Shown here in pieces: positions 24,374 through 32,045 of a stretch of DNA of 64,000 nt. The notes under the pieces were generated by a model. The model saw only the letters and a list, made by a program, of their open reading frames with translations. It ran no database searches and was not told the origin of the DNA. The position numbers and the translations under genes were made by a program. Source of the DNA: Kiloniellaceae bacterium. Lineage in GTDB: Bacteria > Pseudomonadota > Alphaproteobacteria > Kiloniellales > J153. Every line of letters begins with the position of its first letter. Position 1 is the first letter of the stretch. The DNA is taken from assembly GCA_021776115.1 (NCBI GenBank), contig JAJFGN010000041.1:23925-87924 (forward strand), given 5' to 3'.

Positions 24374-25435
24374 ATGCGGGTCATGCAGGTCATGGCGGGC
24401 GGGGAACACGGCGGCGCCGAGACCTTCTTTGTCGATCTCGTAACGGCTCTGCAAAAAAGAGGTTTGGACCAGCGCGCGGTCATTCGCCGTAATCCGGAAC
24501 GCTCCAAGATTTTGCGCGATGCCAAGGTCCCACTGGCGGAGCTACGCTTCGGTGGACCGCTCGATATCCTGTCCAAGCCGGCCTTGCGCCGGGAAATCGC
24601 GCGCTTTCAACCCGATATCGTGCAAACCTGGATGGTGCGTGCGACTAAGGCGTGCCCAAGCGGCCAATTCGTTCACGTCGGTTGGCTGGGCGGCTACTAC
24701 AAACCGCCACATTTTCAGGCCTGCGACCATGTCGTCGGCGTGACCCAGGACATTGCCAATCACATGCGCGCCGCCGGCTGGGCGGAGTCGCGGTCCCACT
24801 ATTTGCCGACCTTCGCGGTACGCCAGCCGGCCGGGCCCTTGAACCGCGCCGACTACGACACGCCGGAGGACGCGCCGCTGCTGCTGGCGCTGGGCCGGCT
24901 TCACGTCAAGAAAGCCTTCGATATTCTCCTGAAAGCGCTGGTTTCCACACCCAAGGCCTGGTTATGGATTGCCGGGGAGGGGGAGCTACGCGCCGAACTT
25001 GAGAAATTGGCGGCAGACTTGGGTGTTGCCGGGCGGGTCCGCTTTCTTGGGTGGCGCTATGACCGGGAAGCCTTGCTGGCGACCGCGGACCTTTGTGTCT
25101 TTCCGTCGCGCTACGAGCCCTTTGGCACCGTGACAATCGAGGCCTGGGCCTGCGATACACCGCTGGTTGCGGCGGCCAGCGCTGGGCCGGCGGCCGTGAT
25201 CCGTGACGGTGAGGATGCTCTTTTGGTATCGGTCGACGATGTCGAGGCTCTGGCGGCCGCCATTAACCGCGTACTGGACGAACCTGCCTTGGCGGAAAAC
25301 TTGGTGGCAGCGGGGCGCCGGCGCTTCGAGGCGGAGTTCACGGAGGAGGCCTGCGCCAAACGTTATCTCGCTTTTTACGAGAACCTCCTGGACAGCCCAA
25401 GTGCGGTGGCCCCTGTGCATGGCGCCGCCCAATGA
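24374..25435 (+). CDS. Glycosyltransferase family 4 (GT-B fold)
   Basis: ATG 24374 gives 353 residues starting MRVMQVMAGGEHGGAETFFVDLVTALQKRGLDQ, the glycine-rich acceptor-side loop of GT4 enzymes. The donor-binding domain is seen in LLALGRLHVKKAFDILLKAL, WIAGEGELRAELEKLAADLGVAGRVRFLGWRYD and the E-x7-E motif in FPSRYEPFGTVTIEAWACDTPLVAA. It is a retaining transferase for a cell-surface sugar. It overlaps the dihydroorotase start by four bases (ATGA), an unusual partner, so coupling could be incidental. It diverges from the GT9 gene. Confidence 0.88.
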   Translation: MRVMQVMAGGEHGGAETFFVDLVTALQKRGLDQRAVIRRNPERSKILRDAKVPLAELRFGGPLDILSKPALRREIARFQPDIVQTWMVRATKACPSGQFVHVGWLGGYYKPPHFQACDHVVGVTQDIANHMRAAGWAESRSHYLPTFAVRQPAGPLNRADYDTPEDAPLLLALGRLHVKKAFDILLKALVSTPKAWLWIAGEGELRAELEKLAADLGVAGRVRFLGWRYDREALLATADLCVFPSRYEPFGTVTIEAWACDTPLVAAASAGPAAVIRDGEDALLVSVDDVEALAAAINRVLDEPALAENLVAAGRRRFEAEFTEEACAKRYLAFYENLLDSPSAVAPVHGAAQ

Positions 25436-26784
25436 AGGCGGAGCGCTTCGATCTGATCCTCAAGGGCGGTACCCTGGTCACCCCGGCGGGGCCGCGTGCC
25501 GCCGATGTCGGGGTGCGCGACGGCCGCATCGCCGCCTTGGGCACGCTTGACCCCGATGCGGGAGAACAAGTGATCGACGTGCGCGGCCTGCACGTTCTGC
25601 CGGGTGTGATCGACACGCAGGTTCACTTTCGTGAACCTGGCCTGGAGCATAAGGAAGATCTAGCCAGCGGCACGGCGGCGGCGGCCCTGGGTGGCGTGAC
25701 GACTGTTTTCGAGATGCCGAATACCACGCCCTCAACCCTGACAGCCTTGGATCTGCAAGACAAACTGAGCCGCGCCAAGGGCCGGGCCTGGACCGACCAC
25801 GCCTTCTTCATGGGCGCGGCCGCGGAAAATGTCGAGCATTTGGCGGCCTTGGAGCAGCAACCGGGATGCTGCGGCGTCAAGATTTTCATGGGGTCTTCGA
25901 CGGGAAGCCTGCTCGTCGATGACGACGAAACCTTGCTCCAAGCCTTGCGGAACGGCCGCCGGCGGGTGGCGGTGCATGCCGAGGACGAAGCCCGCCTGCG
26001 CGAGCGCCTGGCGCTGGTGCGCGGTGGGGCCGATGTCGCGCAACATCCCGAATGGCGCGACGTGGAAACGGCGCGCTTGGCGACCCAACGGGTGCTGAAT
26101 CTGGCGCGGCGCGCGGGGCGCCGGATCCACGTGCTGCACGTCACGACGGCCGAGGAAATCCCGCTCCTAGCCGCCAACAAAGACGTGGCGACAATGGAGG
26201 TCACGCCTCAACATCTGACTCTGACGGCGCCCGAGTGCTACCAACGCTTGGGCACCTTCGCGCAGATGAACCCGCCGATTCGCGAGGCGCGCCATCGCGA
26301 CGCGCTCTGGCACGCGATCGACCAGGGAATCGTCGATGTCGTCGGCTCCGACCACGCGCCGCACACACGCGAAGAGAAAGCGCGGTCCTATCCGACCTCC
26401 CCCTCGGGCATGCCGGGGGTTCAGACCTTGTTGCCGCTGATGCTCGACCACGTCAACGCCGGCCGCCTCACCCTGGAGCGCCTGGTCGATCTGGTGTGCG
26501 CGGGGCCCCAAAGGATCTACGGGATCGCCGGTAAGGGCCGGGTCGCAGTTGGTTACGATGCCGACTTTACCGTCGTCGATTTGAAAGCGCGGCGTGAGAT
26601 TACGGCCAAGTGGTTGGCCGCCAAATGCGGCTGGTCACCCTTCGAGGGCATAACCGTCACCGGGTGGCCGAAAGCGACCATCGTCCGTGGCAATATCGTG
26701 ATGCGCGAGGACGAGTTGCAAGGCGACCCCACCGGACAGCCCGCGCGCTTCGTGGAAACCCTATCGGGTGACGCCGGAGATTAA
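25432..26784 (+). CDS. pyrC: Dihydroorotase (class I amidohydrolase), with a Gln in the first metal-binding motif
   Basis: The 450-residue product is a cyclic amidohydrolase that makes or opens dihydroorotate in pyrimidine synthesis. FDLILKGGTLVTPAGPRAADVGVRDGRIAALG is the N-terminal beta-sandwich part. The HxH metal motif reads IDTQVHFREPGLEHKEDL, so the first His is Gln. The other ligands are visible: the carbamylated-Lys region GVKIFMGSSTGSLLVDD, His in RRVAVHAEDE, His in HVLHVTTAEE, and the catalytic Asp in VVGSDHAPHTREEK. I recall Gln variants in some alphaproteobacterial paralogues, so it may be a subfamily trait. The enzyme could equally act on another cyclic amide. It overlaps the Usg gene tail by four bases. 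Confidence 0.75.
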   Translation: MKAERFDLILKGGTLVTPAGPRAADVGVRDGRIAALGTLDPDAGEQVIDVRGLHVLPGVIDTQVHFREPGLEHKEDLASGTAAAALGGVTTVFEMPNTTPSTLTALDLQDKLSRAKGRAWTDHAFFMGAAAENVEHLAALEQQPGCCGVKIFMGSSTGSLLVDDDETLLQALRNGRRRVAVHAEDEARLRERLALVRGGADVAQHPEWRDVETARLATQRVLNLARRAGRRIHVLHVTTAEEIPLLAANKDVATMEVTPQHLTLTAPECYQRLGTFAQMNPPIREARHRDALWHAIDQGIVDVVGSDHAPHTREEKARSYPTSPSGMPGVQTLLPLMLDHVNAGRLTLERLVDLVCAGPQRIYGIAGKGRVAVGYDADFTVVDLKARREITAKWLAAKCGWSPFEGITVTGWPKATIVRGNIVMREDELQGDPTGQPARFVETLSGDAGD

Positions 26785-27122
26785 TGCTCGGTCGAGGGGC
26801 CTTCGGTCAGCTGCCACTCGGTCGGCTGCATGATGCCGACGTAGCCGATGCGCACCGAATGCAGGGTGCCGTCCAGCTTGGTTTCCCAATAACCCAGGAA
26901 TTCGTTAAGCTTGGGGAAATCGGGAACCCGGTCGAGAGATTGCCACAGGTAGCTTTGCAGCAAGTCCGGATAATCCGGCATCTTATAAAGGATCTCCGCC
27001 GTGGTCAGACGGAAGTCCTGCATCAGGCCTTCCGGTTCTTCCATGGGGCCCTCCTGGCTCTCCTGGACACGGCCGCCCGGCTCTTGCGCGAGGCGCCCCT
27101 TCAATCGCTCGGCATTGCTCAT
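26781..27122 (-). CDS. Usg family protein
   Basis: A 113-residue protein with the Usg core DFRLTTAEILYKMPDYPDLLQSYLWQSLDRVPDFPKLNEFLGYWETKLDGTLHSVRIGYVG. The family is confined largely to Alphaproteobacteria; the name comes from a gene upstream of a rhizobial gluconeogenic gene and the function is unknown. The N-terminal 35 residues (QEPGGRVQESQEGP) look poorly conserved, so the true start may be the ATG of MEEPEG or MQDF. The stop overlaps the convergent pyrC stop. Confidence 0.8.
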   Translation of the reverse strand: MSNAERLKGRLAQEPGGRVQESQEGPMEEPEGLMQDFRLTTAEILYKMPDYPDLLQSYLWQSLDRVPDFPKLNEFLGYWETKLDGTLHSVRIGYVGIMQPTEWQLTEGPSTEH

Positions 27123-27205
27123 ATCCCATGATTGCCGGAAATGTCTGAAATTCCGTTAAACCTATAAGACTTTGAAATAAAGAAAGAATCATAGGGGATG
27201 AAGGC

Positions 27206-27436
27206 ATGAAAGACCTATGTGCGGCGACCGCGGCCCCGGTCACGGTCTTGCTGGCCGGCCTGGCGCTGGCCGCCTGTGCCGCGCCGCCCACCGGCATGGC
27301 CGGGCTGGCGGACGGGCGGGCCTGTTATCGCACCCTGGCTCGGGTCGACTGCCACTCGGCGCCGCTGCCCGGCGAGGCCGCACGCCGGGTCGGCTTCTTC
27401 GACTGGGCTGCCCTCATGACGCCGGCGGGGGGGTAA
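27206..27436 (+). CDS. Small cysteine-containing lipoprotein
   Basis: A 76-residue product starting at ATG 27206. The N terminus ATAAPVTVLLAGLALAAC carries a lipobox (LAAC) at about residue 24. The mature part has two cysteines and the motif ACYRTLARVDCHSAPLPGEAARRVGFFDW, which I have seen in short lipoproteins of related Rhodospirillales, but no function is known. It precedes the AT-rich leader of the Fic island and probably marks its left flank. Confidence 0.5.
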   Translation: MKDLCAATAAPVTVLLAGLALAACAAPPTGMAGLADGRACYRTLARVDCHSAPLPGEAARRVGFFDWAALMTPAGG

Positions 27437-27685
27437 CCATAGGTCCAGGAACGGCCACCCCGGTGATCGCACCGTGTTTAAGGCCGAACGCGCGGCTTCT
27501 TGCCGAGGGACCGCGGAAGAGGCCATCATGTGGCGCAAGACGACCCGTGTTTCGGAGCGCGCGGGGCTTTACGGAAAAGATTTTGGGTCCTTTATGTATG
27601 GGTATAACTAGTTGATATAAAAAGGTATTTTTTCCATTTTCTGCGTATGTGTAATTAATTGTGTAAGCTTTGAGCCTTTTTTCGC
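27437..27685. other. Leader region of the Fic island; AT-rich from about 27590
   Basis: Positions 27437-27590 have chromosome-like composition with no gene I can support. From about 27590 to the operator the DNA is strikingly AT-rich (TGTATGGGTATAACTAG, TGATATAAAAAGGTATTTT), unlike its surroundings. I take this as the left edge of acquired DNA and the promoter region of the Fic gene, but no -35/-10 pair can be fixed with confidence. Confidence 0.5.
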
Positions 27686-27761
27686 AAAACCTTGAATACG
27701 CTATCTCATATTCAAGTTTCTTATGTTATCCTTGAATATGAGATAGCGTATTCAAGGTTTT
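27686..27761. promoter_or_regulatory. Nested palindromic operator upstream of the Fic gene
   Basis: Two perfectly complementary 31-base arms at 27686-27716 and 27731-27761, separated by 14 bases. Each arm is itself a palindrome, CTTGAATA-N10-TATTCAAG, so the region contains two identical dyad sites in opposite orientation. The right arm ends three bases before the Fic ATG, so a bound repressor would block initiation, and the transcript could also fold into a long hairpin over the ribosome site. Confidence 0.7.
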
Positions 27762-27764
27762 CAC

Positions 27765-29036
27765 ATGCGAAAAGACGAGCTAGCTGGGCCATTAAGGCAA
27801 CCTTATACCCCGGAACGCGGCTTTGGGACAGCGCACGCGGCCAGGGAAGGATACGAGCACATCTGGTTTGTGGTGCCGCCTGCGCCGCCTGAAGAATTCC
27901 CGGCAGGCATTCCGGCGGGAACGATCAGCCGGGCAAACACGATTCTGCAAAGCCGCCCGGACCCTGCGGACGCTTCCGAGCTGGACCTGCTGGCAGCATA
28001 TCTTTTTGCCGGGCGCGAGGCGGTGTCGTCTTCGCGCATGGAAGGCACATGGTCCACCATCGATAACGTGCTGACTCCCGGTGAGGTTTACGATCAGGAC
28101 GAAGGCAAGTCTGAGCATCTTTCTGTCCGGGGCTACGCCACCGCCCTTGAATACGGCTTTGGGCAAATCCAGCAGCACGGCATGGACGCCCTTACCACAG
28201 AACTTGTGTGCCATCTGCACGATCTGGTGATGCGCAAAGACCCCGATTTTCACGGGATTGCCGGACGGGTGCGCACGCCGGGTCTGCCAGGCGACGTTGT
28301 GCAAATCGGCGGCGGCGGCAGGAAAGAGGATGCGGTCTATAATCCCGCGCCGCCCGAACATGCCGCGCGCTGTCTGGAAGATGTTATGGGCTGGATGCGG
28401 AACAAAACGCTCATTGAGCTAGGCGATGCCGGAATGGGGATGAGCCTGCCCGTCCGCATGGCCATCGGCCACGCCCATTTCGAGGCGGTGCACCCTTTCA
28501 GCAACGGCAACGGACGTGTCGGGCGTATTTTATGGCCTCTGCAAATGGCAGCGGCAGGCCATCTGCCACTTTATCTCTCCGGCTATGTCGAACAAAACAG
28601 GCATGAATATGGGCAGGCTTTACAGGAGGCGCAAAAGCAACTCTCCTATGGCCGCATCGCCCAATTCGTGGCAAATGCCATTATCGGCTCTCACGAAGAA
28701 GAAAAGATGAGCAAAGCCGTGATCGGCAGCCTTCCCGGCCTGTGGCAACAACGGGGCCGGTTCCGAAAGGATTCATCGGCGGCGCGGGCGCTGGCGGTCA
28801 TTATCAGGATGCCCATTGTCACCGCCAGGATTTTGTCCAAAGAACTGGAAGTATCCTTTCAAGCGGCCTCGAACGCCTTGAACGCACTTGAAAGCAAGCA
28901 TGTCATCCGCGAGCGGACCGGCCATGGCCGTAACCGGGTCTTTGCCGCTGAAGAAGTCATTGCGGCACTAGCACGGCCCTTCGGTGAAGAGCCGGATATC
29001 GCTCTGGAAGGCGCACGCCGTACGCTTGGTATATAA
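27765..29036 (+). CDS. Fic family AMP-transferase with N-terminal inhibitory helix and C-terminal winged helix
   Basis: The 423-residue product has an N-terminal Fic_N region. The inhibitory motif (S/T)xxxE(G/N) is seen as SSRMEG at residues 88-93, which marks self-inhibited class II Fic proteins. The catalytic motif HPFSNGNGRVGR is at residues 243-254, complete with His, Gly-Asn-Gly and two Arg. This family transfers AMP to hydroxyl groups of target proteins. The C-terminal part, residues about 340-400 (TARILSKELEVSFQAASNALNALESKHVIRERTG), looks like a winged helix that could bind the palindromic operator just upstream, which suggests autoregulation. No separate antitoxin gene is seen. The gene lies beside a traG fragment and is probably acquired. 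Confidence 0.88.
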   Translation: MRKDELAGPLRQPYTPERGFGTAHAAREGYEHIWFVVPPAPPEEFPAGIPAGTISRANTILQSRPDPADASELDLLAAYLFAGREAVSSSRMEGTWSTIDNVLTPGEVYDQDEGKSEHLSVRGYATALEYGFGQIQQHGMDALTTELVCHLHDLVMRKDPDFHGIAGRVRTPGLPGDVVQIGGGGRKEDAVYNPAPPEHAARCLEDVMGWMRNKTLIELGDAGMGMSLPVRMAIGHAHFEAVHPFSNGNGRVGRILWPLQMAAAGHLPLYLSGYVEQNRHEYGQALQEAQKQLSYGRIAQFVANAIIGSHEEEKMSKAVIGSLPGLWQQRGRFRKDSSAARALAVIIRMPIVTARILSKELEVSFQAASNALNALESKHVIRERTGHGRNRVFAAEEVIAALARPFGEEPDIALEGARRTLGI

Positions 29037-29130
29037 GTCTGCTTCCGTGTCGAAGCTGCCTTATCCGCCTCACTTCTTTGAAGTTACGGCGTGACAGCCT
29101 TCTCGTAGCCCTCACTTCGGCGAAGGCAGC

Positions 29131-29336
29131 TTGCGCTTTGTTCTGCGGCGTCTGTCGGGCATGATGGACCCGCGCGGGCTCTATCTCGGGCTGCTTGACG
29201 GACAGCCGCTGTTTTATTCCGGCAAGGCGCATCTTGTGACCGTCGCGCCTGCGCGCACCGGTAAGGGGGTAGGCGCCGTCATCCCGAACCTGCTGCATTT
29301 CCAGGGCTCGGTTGTCGTCACCGACCCCAAGGCGAG
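29131..29336 (+). pseudogene. Fragment of a VirD4/TraG-type conjugative coupling protein gene
   Basis: From 29131 the frame reads an RLSGMMDPRGLYLGLLDGQ segment, then the Walker A-containing VAPARTGKGVGAVIPNLL and VVVTDPKA, the start of a Walker-B-like strand. These are typical of the N-terminal part of type IV coupling proteins. The homology stops at about 29336, twelve bases before the pentapeptide protein start, so only the first ATPase segment of a roughly 600-residue protein remains. The frame then reads through unrelated sequence to 29535. It shows that a conjugative element once lay here. Confidence 0.7.
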
Positions 29337-29347
29337 AGACCATAACG

Positions 29348-30046
29348 ATGAAACCTTACCGGACCTTCTTGGCACTTGCGTGCCTTTCGCTTCTGCTTAT
29401 CGCGCTTGGGCCAGCGCCGGCCTTGGCGGGCTGCGGCAGCCGCCCGCGGCCAGAAGTCGATTGGTCCAGATGTCAAAAGATGCACCTGATCTTGCGCAAG
29501 GCAGACCTTCGCGGCGCCAATATGGAACGCACTGACCTGACCGCCACGGACCTGATGGGCGCCAATCTCGAGGGTGCCAATCTCGGCAACGCAAACGTCA
29601 CGCAGACCAGGTTCCGCCAAGCTAATCTGAAGGGCGCTGATCTGGAGAAGGTCTTCGGCAACCGTGCCGATTTCGAGGCCGCCGATCTGACCGGCGTCAG
29701 CCTCACAAAGGCGGAACTGCCGCGCGCGAACTTTGCCGGCGCGGTTTTCACGCAGGCCGATCTGTCCAAGGCCGATCTGGGCCGAGGTAACCTGCGCGGG
29801 GCGCGGCTGCAGGACGCAAACCTGAGCAAGGCCATCCTTGCGAGGGCCGACTTCACATCCGCGAACCTGGACGGTGCGGACTTGACGGCTGCCTACACTC
29901 TGCGTACTCAGTTTGCGGGGGCCGATCTGTCCGGGGCGCTCGGCCTCTCCCAGGATCAACTCGACGATGCCTGCGGCGACGACGGCACCCGGCTTCCGCC
30001 TGGGCTTCAGAAACCTGCCTCCTGGCCGTGCCAGGACGATCAATAG
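29348..30046 (+). CDS. Secreted pentapeptide-repeat protein
   Basis: ATG 29348 gives 232 residues. The N terminus MKPYRTFLALACLSLLLIALGPAPALAG is a Sec signal peptide. Residues about 50-200 contain tandem A(D/N)LxG-type pentapeptides (ADLRGANMERTDL, TDLMGANLEGANL, ADLSKADLGRGNL, ANLDGADL), which form a right-handed beta helix. The C terminus LGLSQDQLDDACGDDGTRLPPGLQKP is a known ending for exported members of Alphaproteobacteria. The function is not known; the protein is periplasmic or surface-exposed. The upstream neighbour is a broken traG fragment, so the gene may have lost its original promoter. Confidence 0.85.
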   Translation: MKPYRTFLALACLSLLLIALGPAPALAGCGSRPRPEVDWSRCQKMHLILRKADLRGANMERTDLTATDLMGANLEGANLGNANVTQTRFRQANLKGADLEKVFGNRADFEAADLTGVSLTKAELPRANFAGAVFTQADLSKADLGRGNLRGARLQDANLSKAILARADFTSANLDGADLTAAYTLRTQFAGADLSGALGLSQDQLDDACGDDGTRLPPGLQKPASWPCQDDQ

Positions 30047-30177
30047 CACGCCACCGACGTGTCGCTCTCCGGGGCTACGGCTACTGACACAGGGCTGTCA
30101 GGAGTACTCCGATATAACTTTAAACGTCTCCGTGCATCGCGGAGAGGCAAATCGAAAAGAGGCAGGGGAAGAACTAA

Positions 30178-31014
30178 ATGACGCGAAAACAGGATCGGAA
30201 GCGCGACTCCTTCCGCGCTCTTCACGAAAGGGACGGCGCCTTTATCATTCCCAATCCCTGGGACACCGGAACCGCACGCATCCTTGCCTCGGCGGGCTTT
30301 GAAGCCCTGGCCACGACCAGTGCGGGCCTGGCGTTCTCGCTCGGCGTGCCAGAGGGCCGCGTGTCCAGGGAGCAGGCGCTGGCGCACTGCCGCGATATCG
30401 TGGCGGCGACCGATTTACCGGTTTCCGCCGATTTGGAGAAGGGCTTCGGCGATACGCCGGAAGACGTGGCGGAGACGATCCGCGCGGCAGCGGAAACCGG
30501 CCTGGCCGGTTGCTCGATCGAGGACTACACGGGCCGCCACAGCGATCCGATCTTCGAGTTCGATTTGGCGGTGGAGCGGATCACGGCGGCCGTCGAGGCC
30601 TGCCGCAAGTTGCCGCATGATTTCGTGCTGACCGCGCGCGCGGAAAACTTCTTGCACGGCCGCCAGGACCTGGACGACACGATCAAGCGCCTGCAGGCCT
30701 TCGAGGCGGCGGGCGCCGACGTGCTCTACGCCCCCGGCTTGCGCGATCTCGAGTCGATCCGCACGGTGTGCGCGGCGGTCGGGAAGCCGGTCAATGTGGT
30801 CATGGGCCTGCCCGGCGCGACCTTCGGGGTGCCGGACCTGGTCGAGGCCGGCGTGAAGCGCATCAGCGTCGGCTCGGCGCTTGCCCGCCTCGCCTATGGC
30901 GCGGTGGTCGAGGCGGCGAAGGAGATGGCCGCTCAAGGCACCTTCCGTTTCGCTGACGGCGCCATCGGTTTCAAGGCGCTGGAAGATATCTTCGCGGCGT
31001 ATGAGGATACGTGA
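30178..31014 (+). CDS. Isocitrate lyase/PEP mutase family protein
   Basis: A 278-residue TIM-barrel protein of the phosphoenolpyruvate mutase / 2-methylisocitrate lyase superfamily. The features are FIIPNPWDTGTARILASAGFEALATTSAGLAFSLG, the metal-binding acidic segment VSADLEKGFGDTPEDVAETI, CSIEDYTGR and the closing VNVVMGLPGATFGVPDL. It lacks the Cys-Gly-His motif of true isocitrate lyase and is shorter, so a different carbon-carbon or carbon-phosphorus lyase activity is likely, for example on oxaloacetate or a phosphonate. The substrate cannot be told. A GGCAGGGGAAG ribosome site precedes ATG 30178. Confidence 0.8.
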   Translation: MTRKQDRKRDSFRALHERDGAFIIPNPWDTGTARILASAGFEALATTSAGLAFSLGVPEGRVSREQALAHCRDIVAATDLPVSADLEKGFGDTPEDVAETIRAAAETGLAGCSIEDYTGRHSDPIFEFDLAVERITAAVEACRKLPHDFVLTARAENFLHGRQDLDDTIKRLQAFEAAGADVLYAPGLRDLESIRTVCAAVGKPVNVVMGLPGATFGVPDLVEAGVKRISVGSALARLAYGAVVEAAKEMAAQGTFRFADGAIGFKALEDIFAAYEDT

Positions 31015-31071
31015 AATAGCCCCTTGCGGCCGGGCGGATCCGCTGCAGGCATTTGAAGCATCAGAGGTAGT

Positions 31072-31968
31072 TTGTCGGAATTTGACCCCGTGCGGCTCCA
31101 GATTGAAGACCTGCCTGTGTTGGGGGTTGGCGTATGGGGTGTAGTTTACGATTTGGACGATGGAACCGTTCTGAAGTTGGCGAGGCGGGAAGGGGGATTT
31201 GGCGACGGGCACAAGAAGGTTAGCCATGAAATCGATGTCATGAAGAGCATCGCCTTTGCCCGATCCAACGTTTCTTTCAAGGTCCCGCAGTTCGTCGAGT
31301 CTGGTTTCATCCCTGAACATTCGAAGCTTTATGGCCGAGGATTCTCGATATGGCTGCGCTCAACCAAGATTGTTGGGCGCTCCCTTGAAGACAGTGAAGT
31401 CGCGCGCCTTGGCGAGAGTGAAAGGAGCGCAATAGCCGCTTCTTTGGCGCGTGCACTGAACGAGTTCCACCGCCTTCTAGACGGATCTGACATTCACAAG
31501 AAGCTGAAGCCGGACGACGTTTTCGAGCTGATGAATCTGGAAGACCTAGCTTTGCGAGAACGGGACCGAGGGCGCATCCACAGCGTGGTTCCGTTGTTCG
31601 ATGCGCACTCCGACCGTCAACTGCGACCAATCCACGGCGACTTCAATATATCGAACGTGCTTGTCGATGAGCGTTTCGACGTCACCGGCGTCTTGGACTT
31701 TGCCGAAGTTTGTTTGGGGACTCTGGAAGATGAGCTTAGCTCTCTCACGACAGAGTTGCCTATTCTCGCGGAAGCCATTGTCAACCAGTTTGAGGCCACA
31801 TCAGGCCACGACATCGATCCCGCACGTCTGCATTTGGCGGAACTCAAACACGATCTGATTAGTCTGATGATTTCCCGTTACCGTCTCAATCGGCCCAAGG
31901 AGGCGCTTGAATGCGAAGAGCGATTCGATCGCAGATTAGCCGAGTCTCCCCGGAGTTTTCCACTGTAA
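31072..31968 (+). CDS. Aminoglycoside phosphotransferase (APH) family kinase
   Basis: A 298-residue protein starting at TTG 31072. The APH kinase fold is seen in VGVWGVVYDLDDGTVLKLARREG (ATP loop and Lys), the catalytic loop HGDFNISNVLVDERFDVTGVLDFAE with Asp and Asn, and the metal-binding Asp in VLDFAE. A long helical middle region (residues 95-190) would form the substrate lobe. The substrate is unknown; resistance, choline-type and protein-like kinases share this fold. Its base composition looks lower in GC than the genes around it, suggesting transfer. Confidence 0.7.
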   Translation: MSEFDPVRLQIEDLPVLGVGVWGVVYDLDDGTVLKLARREGGFGDGHKKVSHEIDVMKSIAFARSNVSFKVPQFVESGFIPEHSKLYGRGFSIWLRSTKIVGRSLEDSEVARLGESERSAIAASLARALNEFHRLLDGSDIHKKLKPDDVFELMNLEDLALRERDRGRIHSVVPLFDAHSDRQLRPIHGDFNISNVLVDERFDVTGVLDFAEVCLGTLEDELSSLTTELPILAEAIVNQFEATSGHDIDPARLHLAELKHDLISLMISRYRLNRPKEALECEERFDRRLAESPRSFPL

Positions 31969-32045
31969 GGCTGGGCAGTTGTATGAGAGGCGCTGGGAAC
32001 TACACCGAAGTCAGCTCGGTTTCCTGCTCATGATCGAGCACGCAC

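Noticed and set aside
29131..29535. A complete new gene for the whole open frame after the traG start
   Set aside because: Only the first 68 or so residues resemble a coupling protein; the rest overlaps the pentapeptide gene in another frame and is not protein-like.
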